From Mercurialis annua (lineage: Eukaryota > Streptophyta > Magnoliopsida > Malpighiales > Euphorbiaceae), in NCBI RefSeq assembly GCF_937616625.2, contig NC_065576.1:8496501-8560500 (forward strand): DNA of 64,000 bases, in the 5' to 3' direction. Position numbers and translations under genes: made by a program. Shown here piece after piece: positions 44,171 to 56,553 of this stretch. Each line of letters begins with the position of its first letter. The stretch's first letter is position 1. Under the pieces are notes generated by a model, which saw only the letters and a program-made list of their open reading frames with translations, was not told the origin of the DNA and did not search any database.

Positions 44171-44352
44171 GTGGCCGGGTCCCGAGATAGTTCGACCGAG
44201 TTACCCGCTACCACGTGGCATAATCCCGAGATAATTCAACCGAGTTACATCATGCCACTACTTAATCCCAAGTTGTGGGTCCCGAGATAGTTCGACCGAG
44301 TTACCCACTAGACACAGGTCCCGAGATAGTTCGACCGAGTTACCTTGTGTCT
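44171..44352. repeat. Four-unit hairpin array, family A 3' LTR
   Basis: Four units share the core TCCCGAGATAGTTCGACC + GAGTTA (one variant) while their flanking arms differ yet pair: GTGG..GGG/CCC..CCAC, GTGGCAT/ATGCCAC, GTGGG/CCCAC, AGACACA/TGTGTCT. Confidence 0.9.
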
Positions 44353-45981
44353 ATTACATTTCTTTTTATCCTCCTTAATCCATTAGTCGATCGATATTCA
44401 TAATTTACCATTTCAAATCATTGACCATAGACGCCTAGACTCGTATTAGTACTGGTGATCACACAGCCTATTGACACCCAATAGATAGCACGTTTCCATC
44501 GGATCTCATATCGGGTTAAATTAACTAAATTCATAAAATACGTAATTCATGCTTTACATAAAACAATTAATAGATTAAAGGAAACAATCAATTCATAAAT
44601 ACTTTCACAAAAATAAATCAAACTTTTAAAATAGAACATATACTTGTTAATTCACATTTTCATAAAGAGCACATCGTCTTTATGACACCATTCAACCTTG
44701 AAAATCATCATTTCCAATTAACTAGTTCTTTTCCAAATCATAGATATTATCTTATAGCACAATGATATATAATATCATTTGTCATGAATAAATTCCATTT
44801 ATGCGACCTTTATGGACTTTAAAATATATAATTCAAATGTAGAATAAAGTAAAATATAAATAAAATATAGAGTTTGTTATTAAAATATTATGACAAACTT
44901 TAAAACAAAATTTGTAAGCTATACTAAAATATAATAAATCAATCAAATGCGCAATAAAAGACACTATAAATAATATATAAGTTTTACTTAAAATACATAA
45001 TCAAACATATATATAATAATAACAATACAATATCGAAAGTAACTTGCGAACTTACCTCGATCGCTTAAATCCAATTTTGTTTCAATAATCAAATTATCTT
45101 GCCCGTTGCTATTTCCTTAGTCCACTACTTCTCCAAGCCAAAGTCGCTCAATATCTATAATTTGAACAAATCTCATATTAACACTTGATTTCATAATATA
45201 TTTTATTCCTACCATTTCCATTCTTATATTCAAACTTTGAAGTTTGAATTATATTCTAAGTCCTTATTTTAAATTCTTGCCTTCTTAAAGTCTAACTTAA
45301 TCGATTTGGTTAATACTTAACCAAATCGTCTAATTACTACTTTAACTTCTAAGTTTTCTAATACTTAGGTTAATTCATAACTCACTTAGTTTTATCAATG
45401 TAAACTAATTTACTTTATGTTATTAAAATCAACTAATTTATTTTAAATTAAAGCTTCTATTAACATTCACTAATCCAATTTAACTTGAATTAACCAACTT
45501 TAATAAACCGTGTATTAAACTTAATACCAAATTTTAAGTCTGACTTTCATTAAACTTAATATACTCATTCTACCCTTTACTTTAGATTTTAATTTATTTC
45601 TCAAATCAATTCAAAATGTCATTATCAATTTAAACCCAAATATAAAAAAATATTATTTATTCCATTTACCAATTTACATTTTATGTTTTCCATTTTAACT
45701 TAAACTTATACCTTTAATCCTTAATATTAGACATTATTTTATTATTATTTTTTTTTAAATCAACTTCAAATACACTCTAATTTACTTTTATCAAAGCCAC
45801 TTTTAAAATTAGGCTCGATTTAAATTTCTTTATCAAATTTTATTACTCCTATTTCCTATTTTTTAACTATTCAAAAATTCAAATTTATTTAAATTTTTAA
45901 AAACGTCATATTTGAAAAAAAAATATATTTTTCCTCATAGCGACGGGCGGGTCCCGGAGAGCGACCGGCTGGTCTGCCGCC

Positions 45982-46111
45982 GAGCAGACCTCGGTCTGCT
46001 CAGCAGAGCAGACCTTCGGTCTGCTTCAGCAAGCAGACCTTGGTCTGCTCTGGTTGAGCAGACCGTAGTCTGCTCAACCATGAGCAGACAGGTCAGGCCA
46101 TTGGCCTGACC
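45982..46111. repeat. GC-rich run of five perfect hairpins, family A 3' LTR
   Basis: GAGCAGACC/GGTCTGCTC (45982-46001), AGCAGACC/GGTCTGCT (46007-46025 and 46032-46049), TGGTTGAGCAGAC/GTCTGCTCAACCA with loop CGTA (46051-46080), GGTCAGGCC/GGCCTGACC (46091-46111). Loops of 2-4 nt, surrounded by AT-rich DNA. Confidence 0.93.
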
Positions 46112-47061
46112 GGTCTTTCCTCCGGCCACCGGTTCCGCCCCTCCGCTCAATTCCGACTCCGACTCCGATTTCGTTTTCCAAAAATTAATATTTAACCAAC
46201 AATTAAAAATTTCCAGCAATATTAAAAATCATCAATTCTTCAATTTCTTTAGTGTTTATAATTACTACTAATTACTCTAATCAACAAATACACTTTACTT
46301 TCATTAATCCTTAAGCAAAACCCATAAAACTTCAATATTTAGTCATTTTTGAATAATTTCCAGCAATATATTAAACTCCTAATTTCCATTTAATTTGACA
46401 ATTTTCACCTTAATTTCATCTTCTTTTCTCATACTTAGTGTTTATATTCATAATAATTACTCTAACAATAATTTTCTTCCAATTTAATCAATTTCTAATA
46501 AATTTCATAAACCCTAAAAACTTTAACTAATTAAATAACTTACTAGTTTAGAAACCTTACCTTGATTATTGTTGCTATAGATAGAATCTTAGCTTAATCC
46601 TCAAAATATCCAAGATTCCTTCATGATTTTGGTGGAAAATGGAAGTTTTGGGATGAGAAATGGTTTAGAGAAGAAGAAGAGGAAAATTCTGGAAATCTCC
46701 TTCTTTTTCTCCTTTGTTTCTATTATCCTTATTAATATCTCTATTTTAATTATTAATAATGAAAGAAATTGGGCTTGGACTTTGAGTTTTCTCTTTTACT
46801 ATTTGTTTGGACTTGTATTGTTGTTAATTAGGCCTACTATTTAATATGTCTCTACACTATATTTTATATTTTTTTTTCTTTTGCTTATTAATTTATTAAA
46901 TTAATTTATTACTTAAGCACGTCGATAATAATTCCGGGCTTAAATCCGAATTTTCCAATGATAAAAATTATACGGGCTATTTTTCCTTATTTTAGCTCCC
47001 TTTAGCTAAAATAATATGTTTAATCCAATTAAACATTTCTCCAAAAATGCGGGGCATTACA

Positions 47062-48309
47062 TTCTTCCCCCCTTAAAAAAATTCGTCCTCGAATTTTCTT
47101 ATAATGCTTACCATCCAATTATTTTAATATTGGTAGTGCTCACTACTTCCGCCATCTCCTTAAGGCATAATCTCATAGGATATTTTATTCTACGATTTTC
47201 TAACTTATACTTATTTTGTATTACGTTATCCATGTATTACGTAGTTAGTTTTCCAAACTAACTAAAAAATCATTTTTTTTCTCTACTTCGTAAAAAAATT
47301 TAGGTTTTTAGCCCACTTCAGGCCACAAAACCAACGTCCAGAATCTGTCCAAATTTTAGTTTGTCACTTGAAACTCGTTCTATGCAAGGCCGTCTACAAC
47401 TTTCATTTTGTTCTCAGATACGCCTTACTATTCTACTCACACTATAGTTCGTTGAACTACTACCAACGTTGTATATTCAAAACACAATTCTTCATTTTGT
47501 GTTTTAATACACGTTTGTCGTGCCTTTTAGAGTTGCTTGTAACCTAACCTCGAGCATTTTACCTTCGTTACAGAGTTCCGGTCTAGGTATACTTACGTTT
47601 TAAAACAAATCTCTTTAAAAATAATTCAATTATCTTTGCAATTCAAAGAAAATGACCCTTTTTAAAAATCATATTTAAATCCTTTAAAGATCAGCATAAT
47701 TGTGCTCTAGGGTGATGACGTCTCTCATCCCCAAAGAGTTGCCACAACTTACCTCTTGTCTATGCCAAATGAGCATGATGCATGTCCTACTAATGTATGA
47801 ACTCATTTATTATTCTTTCCATTTAATGTGTATGTAGTGATGCAGTTCTATTCATGTCGTGGCAATAATGCATTTCTATCTCGGGACTAGGCACAATTAT
47901 GCTTTTAAAATCGTTTAAACAATTAACTTTAATTCATAAACTTTTAACTTTGTAAGTTCTCCAGACTTTAACTCTGTAACTTGGTAAGTTCTTCCGCCTC
48001 TTTAAATCTACACCTTTCTATCAGTCATCCTTAAACGCTTATATCGTATGCTTATCATAACATCCCCACACTATACATTACTTCCTACCTAAGCCTAGTC
48101 ACCAAGTCGCATAAATACTAATTATTTAATTCGCACGCAGTATCGCACGATAATCGCGGCTTATATCCTAAATAGGAAGGTTGAAACTATAGAGAACAGA
48201 AGACAACATGAAAAAGACATGACTCGAATCCTATGTGCTGCAGTAGTTTCCTAGGTAGACTCACACAAAGCAGTGGTATCCTGGACCAACCTGGCTCTGA
48301 TACCACATT
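47062..48309 (-). other. Family A internal region, non-coding
   Basis: 1.25 kb between PPT and PBS. No domain in any frame. The segment near 47690-47745 (GGTGATGACGTCTCTCATCC) has a recognisable counterpart in family B near 53100-53150 (AGTGATGACATCTCTCATCA), showing common ancestry. Confidence 0.75.
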
Positions 48310-48502
48310 TGTCACGACCCGAAATCTCGAGCCGAGACCGGCGCTAGGGAATGGGAATTTTCGTTTCCGAAACCCGTAGCAAGCCTAAATTTAGCAATTT
48401 CTTTTTCGCGTTTTAAAAATCTTTATAAAACTTTAATTGAGCGTTTTCAAAATTTCGGCAATATAACGGCTGTAATTTAAACTAACCAACACCTGCGGAA
48501 AC
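48310..48502 (-). repeat. Family A 5' LTR, first piece
   Basis: 193 bp matching 43368-43560, interrupted at GAAAC (48498-48502) by family B. Continues at 57594/57599. Confidence 0.93.
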
Positions 48503-49057
48503 TGTCACGACCCAAAATCGAGGGCCGCGACCGGCGCTAGGGAATGGGAATTGTAGTTCCGAATCCCGTAGCAAGCCTGAAATTCACTATAAATTTTTCG
48601 CAATTATGTTATAACACGGAAGCATTTAATTATGAAAACATTAATAGTTATTTTGTAAACACTGGCTACGTAAATCTAACATCGTTATAAACATTTTCCA
48701 AAACTATAATATTGTCCTAGGTCATGACTGGTCACACAATGTACTACTGCAGCGGTCACGGTCACGGAAGCCGGTCTGTACATGGCAAGACAGACTCCCG
48801 AAAAAATGATGGACTTCTAGTCACTCCAAGTCTAGGTACCTGAAATGTTTTAAAATCACGGGGTCAGCTTAAGCTGAGTGAGATATACCTTACTAACGGT
48901 ATTATAAAAAAATAACATCGCAAGTGAAAATCATTTATTCAAACAAACATAATATCATTATATTACAAACAAAGAATTGATCCGATAGAAACCTTAATCT
49001 TAAACTCCTAACCTTTCCTAACATGTATCGTATTCATATCAAATCAATTTGATCCAA

Positions 49058-49239
49058 GTGGTACGGTCTCGAGGTAGTTCAACCGAGTTACTCGTTACCA
49101 CGTGGCATAGTCCCGAGATAGTTCAACCGAGTTACATCATGCCACTGCTTAATCCCATGGTGTGAGTCCCGAGATAGTTCAACCGAGTTACTCACCAGAT
49201 ACGGGTCCCGAGATAGTTCGACCGAGTTACCTCGTATCT
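49058..49239. repeat. Four-unit hairpin array, family B 3' LTR
   Basis: Same core and spacing as in family A. Arms GTGGTA/TACCAC, GTGGCAT/ATGCCAC, GTGAG/CTCAC, AGATACG/CGTATCT. Changes relative to A in units 3 and 4 are compensatory. Confidence 0.9.
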
Positions 49240-50661
49240 GCCAAAATTATAATCCTCCTTTCCGATACCCAAACATATTCCATTTCATAATCATCAATAT
49301 GATCAACATTTAATGAGCTCATATCAAACATTTCTATATACACATATCTAGACTCTTACAGACACCGGTGATCACACGGCCTATTGACGCCCAATAGGTA
49401 GCTTGTTTCTTCGGATCACACATCATTTTCAAGCATAGAACAAATAACAACAAAACGATATACAAAATTTCAAACATAGAACAAACAACAACAAAACACT
49501 ACACAATTTGATCCAACACCAAACATGTAATTCATTCTCAAGTATATAATAAATCAATTTACAATTTAACTATCAAACATAAACTATTAGTATACATATG
49601 TATATACTCATCTATGTATATATAATAATTCATACTCCGTGTATCTCACGGTAGAATAACCATTTAGTTCATACAATCTCAAATCACAACAATTATTATA
49701 TCATGCGATGTATTTTTATAACTTATTAATAAAATATTTTATAATATACTAATAGCGTAATAATACGCGAGAGTAAAGTATACTCACTCCTTGCTTTCCA
49801 ATCCAAATCATTTATACGCACTAGTCTTGGCCGAATACTCCTAGGCCAAAACCGTCGATCCCGTCGCCTCTCGGTTTGTCTGTTACAAACGAGGTTCAAA
49901 ATACATTTATATCTCATTGGCATTATAAAATCAAAACTACTAAATTAATATCTTACGTTAAGTTCCCTTAACTTCAACCTATCTATAACGCTCAATTTAT
50001 CCCTTAGAAGCCTCTCAAACATCCAAATTCACTTCGTCGCGTTTTTACGTCAATTTCGTCTTTTCGTTTTTAAATCTCAAAATGCTTAACCTTAATATAT
50101 TTTTCCTTAGCATTTTGAGTTTAAAACAGCAAATACAATCCTTAGTGTCCTTACTTTAGGTTCACCCCTTTGATCTTAGTCGAAACGCACTTAATTCGCT
50201 AAACGTTATCTATTGATTCTTGCTCGGTTCAAACACGATACAAAAACAACATTTGAAATTCGTTTAGCACCACTATTACCCTAAGTCATTAACCTTATTA
50301 TCAACTTAGTACAGCCCTATTACACCTTCTATAACTATTTTATTTATTTATTTTGATATCACCTTTTTAACATAAGTTTCGTCATTTACGTTCTACGTTT
50401 AAAACGTCAATTTTGTGGTTATTCTTTCAACGTTTTAATCGATTTAAATCAGCCTGTAGCTCAATATAATTACCTATGTATTCATTTTTAATCATGTCAT
50501 AATCTTAAACCAACTTCAATTACAATTCACTAACATTTTACTCCAAAAACTATTTTTACGTCTAGTTCGATATCCTAGTTTCGTAACTCCATTAACTATC
50601 GAAACAATTTCGCATTCAAACACGAACGGAGGGTGGCATCAGCCTCCTCCCCCTCAACTCA

Positions 50662-50760
50662 GCCCTCCCCTGTTTTGACAAGGGAAGGGCCGGCCAATGC
50701 CCTGGTGCGTCGCACCAGGGCTGCTGCCTGCAGCAGCTCACCGTGCTTCGGCACGGTGAG
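50662..50760. repeat. GC-rich run of four hairpins, family B 3' LTR
   Basis: GCCCTcCCCT/AGGGaAGGGC (50662-50690, one mismatch), GCCCTGGTGC/GCACCAGGGC (50699-50721), GCTGCTGC/GCAGCAGC (50720-50737), CTCACCGTGC/GCACGGTGAG with loop TTCG (50737-50760). The last three abut with no spacer. Confidence 0.93.
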
Positions 50761-53700
50761 GGTCCGGCCACCATGGCCATGGGCATCCCCCTTCAAGACA
50801 TAAACCTTCATCAAACCCTAACACCCCACAATTGACAACTCTCACAACTCACTCAAACCATCCCCTAAATTTAGCTTTAATCAATCAATTACACTTACTA
50901 ATCACCATTTTAGAGCTTAAAATCATAATCACTAACAACTTTAATCAAAACAGAAATTTACAGCAGAAACCTTAACCTTATATAACGATTTTTACCTTGA
51001 TTTTCTGGGCTTGATGAGTAGAGAATCTCACGCTCGTTCCGTGGCCATAAAAATCGCATCAATCGGACTTAAAACGAAGGAGTTATGGCTAATTGAAAAT
51101 TTGTTACTTAGAAGCTTCAAATGAGGAAGATGATGATATTTGGAGCTGAGATAATTATGCATTTTGCTGAGCTAAATCAATTTCTTAGGCTATATATATT
51201 TATGGTATAATGTTTCTATTAACCCCTAATGAAGCCACCTCCTCAAACTTAGGTCCTAAGCTTTTCTTTTATTCAATTTGGCCCAAAAATCACTTAATCG
51301 TTAATCTCGACAATTTTTCGTATTATTTATGTCCAAATAAATAATACTCTTCCGCTAACTCACTATTTAGACTCCGCTAATCGATTTTGCCAAATTCTGG
51401 CTAAAACGCTCAATTTTCCAATTTGAGCGAAAACGACGATTTCCGTCACTGTTTCATCCTTATTTTTCTTTTATGAATATTGATGTCCAAATTATCAATA
51501 TTATTTTCTTAATTATTGATTCCCGTCAATAATTTATTTATTTAATATTTTTCGGGCAATAAAATTCCATTTTCTAATTTTTTGGGGACTTAATCTTATC
51601 TTAAATTCCAACTTTTCCTTAGTCTCGTTTAATTAATTTAGGCATTACAAATATTGAAATTCCTTCTTTAAATTTCAATATCGACCTATCCTCGTTCTTA
51701 ATTACTTAATTCCTTCGCTAACTTCTTTTTCTAGTCGCTCTGATTATTAATTTAAATTGCGTTGCTCACTTCGGCAACGTCAAACGTACGGGGTATTACA
51801 TTCTTCCCCCCTTATAAAAATTCGTCCTCGAATTTTTCTATAATTATTTTTCTGGTAAAGATCTTACCATTTTCTTGTATAGTCTACCTTCTTATCACGA
51901 TGGCGCTTAAACTTGTCGCTTAAATTACCGCACACTTTCTCTTCTAGAGTACTAAAATTCATTAACGTCTTTTCGTCGTTTACCCGCAATCCTTTACGAG
52001 TCGTAATTGTAGTGTATCATATTTGATACTATCTTAAAATGTCCGTTAAATATCCTTAATTATTAATCAAAATCTTAATTTGATTAATTTAGAACAATTT
52101 AATTGAATAACTTAACATTTTAAGTTATTTTAAACTTATCCAAAATTGCTTTTCTCGTCAACTTTGATCCTTAAAATTTCTTTTGTCGAGTAGTTCGTTT
52201 GTTAAACAAAGTTGGCAGTCTTATAGTCCTCAATGCCATCTTCAACTTTCATTTGAACATCGAGTTCAAAATAATCCTCGATAATGTCGAAAACTTGTGC
52301 TGAAACCGCTTCCCTGAGGTAGTTTTGGAGCTGCACTTGCAAGTCCTTTAGGCCGTTGTTTAAGTCGATAAATCAAACGTCTAATAATTTCTTGAGCTGA
52401 ATTTAATCCAGCATTCCCATATTTTATCATCTCGTCTACAACTTTCATTTAGACTCGACCTATTTCCGAGATTTCATTGACTTCCCAAAACGTCCTCAAA
52501 GTTGACACCACTTCAACATTTTTATCATTCCTTTAATTTCGAAATTTTCACTCACCCTTGAGGTTTAAAGACAACAAATTTAATTTAACCATGCCTTAAT
52601 TGAATTATCCAAATTCAATCTATACAATACCATCTACTTACATCCATTAATTTCGATTAGTAATAATCGAGTTTTGATACCATATTTTTCTTCCTTTCTT
52701 CGTTTACTCTAATCAAGTATTAAGCGTTAAACGCGTATTATCCAATTCTTCTCAATACTACTCGTGTCCCTCATTCTTTTCGGGTCTTTACGTTTTATTC
52801 TTTTCATTTTACGCTTCTTACTTTCTCTCCGTCTTACCCTTTTGTAAGTATAATCATAAGTATCTCATCGACACCTCTTATTACTTATCTCGATCGATTC
52901 CATAACATTTTATTATTATTTAGGCTCAATTCTTTTATTGGGGTACATTTTATCACATATGTTCATATTTTTATTATTGTCGCAGGGCTTTACATCGGAG
53001 TTCTCTTACAAAACAAAACAAAATTTCCAATCATCTTTGATTAGTTTGGCCGGCCATTTCAAACTTTTCATTTGATTTCAAATCACTTTGAAAGCTCTAG
53101 TACAATTGTGGCTCAGAGTGATGACATCTCTCATCACTAAAGAGTTGCTCGATAAAATCACGTTTTCTTTCATCGTTGTACAAATATGATGCATGACCTA
53201 TATTTTGAAAAACTATTTTTTTTTTACAAAAATTGTATGCATTGCTAACGTGATTATGATTGGCCATATGCAATGTCTGAGCACAATTGCACCGTTAAAA
53301 ACATAAGATTTTCACATCTTTTGCAAAACCGTAAGTCCCTCCAGATTACACACTCTGCGACATTATTGGCTTTTATTATTTTTTTATTGGAGTTTATTAT
53401 TATTTTGATATTGAAAGTTTTGTCGTCTGCGAACACTTGCCTAAGTGTTTCGCAGCCAAAACTATTCCTCTCCAACACTTCAAATCAAACATCCCGCTCG
53501 ATACCTTCTAATGTCCATCTATCTTTACGATCCACCTTCTCGACCACATACTTGTATCTCGTAGCCCTTAGGCATACATATCGATTCTTCATAACAATCT
53601 TTATTCACTAATCGCTTACCATCCTTCGTGATAGATAAAACGTAATATTAAGAATTACGTTTGACGATATATGTATTTTATGTGTTTTATGTATTTTTCG

Positions 53701-54069
53701 TTCAGTTGTTATACTATAAATTATGCATAGGATAATTCCTAATAAACATAGTTTATCATAATCTATTTCTATAGGCAATGCCTACACGATATACTATTTA
53801 TTATATGCACACCATATCGATCAAACACAATTACGATCAATCATATAGCAAAACAAAGCAATTAACCATATGAAATATGCAACACACAACTTATACTATT
53901 CACGTGAACACGTGAATCAAATCAATCGCATATTAAAGCAAAACGACACAAACATTTCAATCAAACACATATAGTCAATAAGGCTCGACTCTATACGCTG
54001 CAGTAGTTCCTAGGTACTTAAGGTCAAATAGACACTTTTAATAGACTGGCAGTGGTAACTGGACCAACT

Positions 54070-54081
54070 GCTCTGATACCA
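54070..54081 (-). other. Second PBS copy in family B
   Basis: A second TGGTATCAGAGC 210 bp further inside, with the same preceding bases (AAAGG) and following A. Family A has only one copy, so B gained a 210-bp segment with duplicated edges. Confidence 0.85.
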
Positions 54082-54279
54082 CCTTTTTTCAGGTGCGGTC
54101 GTAACCGATATGGACTCCGTCCTATCCCATAGGGTGACATCCATATGTACCTATCAGAGCACGCATTACCATACGCTCTAGGGCGGAGAGCCTCACTTCG
54201 TCACAGATCATGAGTGAGAGTTCCCTAGAATCGGAACGGTCCCGGGAGCCCTGCTCACCAGCCGAACCTCCCATCCTTT

Positions 54280-54291
54280 GCTCTGATACCA
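54280..54291 (-). other. Family B primer-binding site (LTR-proximal copy)
   Basis: TGGTATCAGAGC, four nucleotides from the 5' LTR edge, as needed for priming by initiator Met tRNA. Confidence 0.9.
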
Positions 54292-54850
54292 CCTTTGTCA
54301 CGACCCAAAATCGAGGGCCGCGACCGGCGCTAGGGAATGGGAATTGTAGTTCCGAATCCCGTAGCAAGCCTGAAATTCACTATAAATTTTTCGCAATTAT
54401 GTTATAACACGGAAGCATTTAATTATGAAAACATTAATAGTTATTTTGTAAACACTGGCTGCGTAAATCTAACATCGTTATAAACATTTTCCAAAACTAT
54501 AATATTGTCCTAGGTCATGACTGGTCACACAATGTACTACTGCAGCGGTCACGGTCACGGAAGCCGGTCTGTACATGGCAAGACAGACTCCCGAAAAAAT
54601 GATGGACTTCTAGTCACTCCAAGTCTAGGTACCTGAAATGTTTTAAAACCACGGGGTCAGCTTAAGCTGAGTGAGATATACCTTACTAACGGTATTATAA
54701 AAAAATAACATCGCAAGTGAAAATCATTTATTCAAACAAACATAATATCATTATATTACAAACAAAGAATTGATCCGATAGAAACCTTAATCTTAAACTC
54801 CTAACCTTTCCTAACATGTATCGTATTCATATCAAATCAATTTGATCCAA

Positions 54851-55032
54851 GTGGTACGGTCCCGAGGTAGTTCAACCGAGTTACTCGTTACCACGTGGCA
54901 TAGTCCCGAGATAGTTCAACCGAGTTACATCATGTCACTGCTTAATCCCATGGTGTGAGTCCCGAGATAGTTCAACCGAGTTACTCACCAGATACGGGTC
55001 CCGAGATAGTTCGACCAAGTTACCTCGTATCT
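54851..55032. repeat. Four-unit hairpin array, family B 5' LTR
   Basis: Second LTR copy; a few substitutions (for example ATGTCAC in unit 2, a slight mismatch). Confidence 0.88.
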
Positions 55033-56454
55033 GCCAAAATTATAATCCTCCTTTCCGATACCCAAACATATTCCATTTCATAATCATCAATATGATCAAC
55101 ATTTAATGAGCTCATATCAAACATTTCTATATACACATATCTAGACTCTTACAGACACCGGTGATCACACGGCCTATTGACGCCCAATAGGTAGCTTGTT
55201 TCTTCGGATCACACATCATTTTCAAGCATAGAACAAATAACAACAAAACGATATACAAAATTTCAAACATAGAACAAACAACAACAAAACACTACACAAT
55301 TTGATCCAACACCAAACATGTAATTCATTCTCAAGTATATAATAAATCAATTTACAATTTAACTATCAAACATAAACTATTAGTATACATATGTATATAC
55401 TCATCTATGTATATATAATAATTCATACTCCGTGTATCTCACGGTAGAATAACCATTTAGTTCATACAATCTCAAATCACAACAATTATTATATCATGCG
55501 ATGTATTTTTATAACTTATTAATAAAATATTTTATAATATACTAATAGCGTAATAATACGCGAGAGTAAAGTATACTCACTCCTTGCTTTCCAATCCAAA
55601 TCATTTATACGCACTAGTCTTGGCCGAATACTCCTAGGCCAAAACCGTCGATCCCGTCGCCTCTCGGTTTGTCTGTTACAAACGAGGTTCAAAATACATT
55701 TATATCTCATTGGCATTATAAAATCAAAACTACTAAATTAATATCTTACGTTAAGTTCCCTTAACTTCAACCTATCTATAACGCTCAATTTATCCCTTAG
55801 AAGCCTCTCAAACATCCAAATTCACTTCGTCGCGTTTTTACGTCAATTTCGTCTTTTCGTTTTTAAATCTCAAAATGCTTAACCTTAATATATTTTTCCT
55901 TAGCATTTTGAGTTTAAAACAGCAAATACAATCCTTAGTGTCCTTACTTTAGGTTCACCCCTTTGATCTTAGTCGAAACGCACTTAATTCGCTAAACGTT
56001 ATCTATTGATTCTTGCTCGGTTCAAACACGATACAAAAACAACATTTGAAATTCGTTTAGCACCACTATTACCCTAAGTCATTAACCTTATTATCAACTT
56101 AGTACAGCCCTATTACACCTTCTATAACTATTTTATTTATTTATTTTGATATCACCTTTTTAACATAAGTTTCGTCATTTACGTTCTACGTTTAAAACGT
56201 CAATTTTGTGGTTATTCTTTCAACGTTTTAATCGATTTAAATCAGCCTATAGCTCAATATAATTACCTATGTATTCAGTTTTAATCATGTCATAATCTTA
56301 AACCAACTTCAATTACAATTCACTAACATTTTACTCCAAAAACTGTTTTTACGTCTAGTTCGATATCCTAGTTTCGTAACTCCATTAACTATCGAAACAA
56401 TTTCGCATTCAAACACGAACGGAGGGTGGCATCAGCCTCCTCCCCCTCAACTCA

Positions 56455-56553
56455 GCCCTCCCCTGTTTTGACAAGGGAAGGGCCGGCCAATGCCCTGGTG
56501 CGTCGCACCAGGGCTGCTGCCTGCAGCAGCTCACCGTGCTTCGGCACGGTGAG
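56455..56553. repeat. GC-rich run of four hairpins, family B 5' LTR
   Basis: Second LTR copy, unchanged. Confidence 0.93.

Larger units (their letters stand above)
43368..47061 (-). repeat. Family A 3' LTR (3,694 bp)
   Basis: Complete LTR. In sense it holds a leader-like donor CAAGGTAAGG (about 46565), a GC-rich hairpin run (46111-45982) and the four-unit hairpin array (44352-44171). Roughly a dozen differences from the 5' LTR by eye. Short ORFs inside it (for example 46623-46844, 45935-46219) are present in both LTRs and show no homology I recognise. Confidence 0.9.
48503..51800 (-). repeat. Family B 3' LTR (3,298 bp)
   Basis: Possible sense TATA (TATATATAG near 51200-51191); donor-like CAAGGTAAAA near 50995; GC-rich hairpin run 50760-50662; four-unit array 49239-49058. 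The 65-codon ORF at 49726-49923 is repeated in the other LTR and matches nothing I know. Confidence 0.93.
51801..54295 (-). other. Family B internal region, non-coding
   Basis: 2.5 kb, mostly AT-rich; no domain in six frames. A GC-richer segment (54085-54280) lies between the two PBS copies. Confidence 0.75.

Noticed and set aside
44171..44352. CRISPR-like appearance of regularly spaced repeats
   Set aside because: Plant nuclear DNA, only four units, spacers pair across the core, and the array sits inside an LTR present four times.
45935..46219. 94-codon ORF in the family A LTR, also present at 59971-60255
   Set aside because: Its repetitive sequence simply reflects the hairpin run; the repeat explains it better than a gene.
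49726..49923. 65-codon ORF present in both family B LTRs (also 55519-55716)
   Set aside because: Identical because the LTRs are identical; no homology, codon signal or initiation context.
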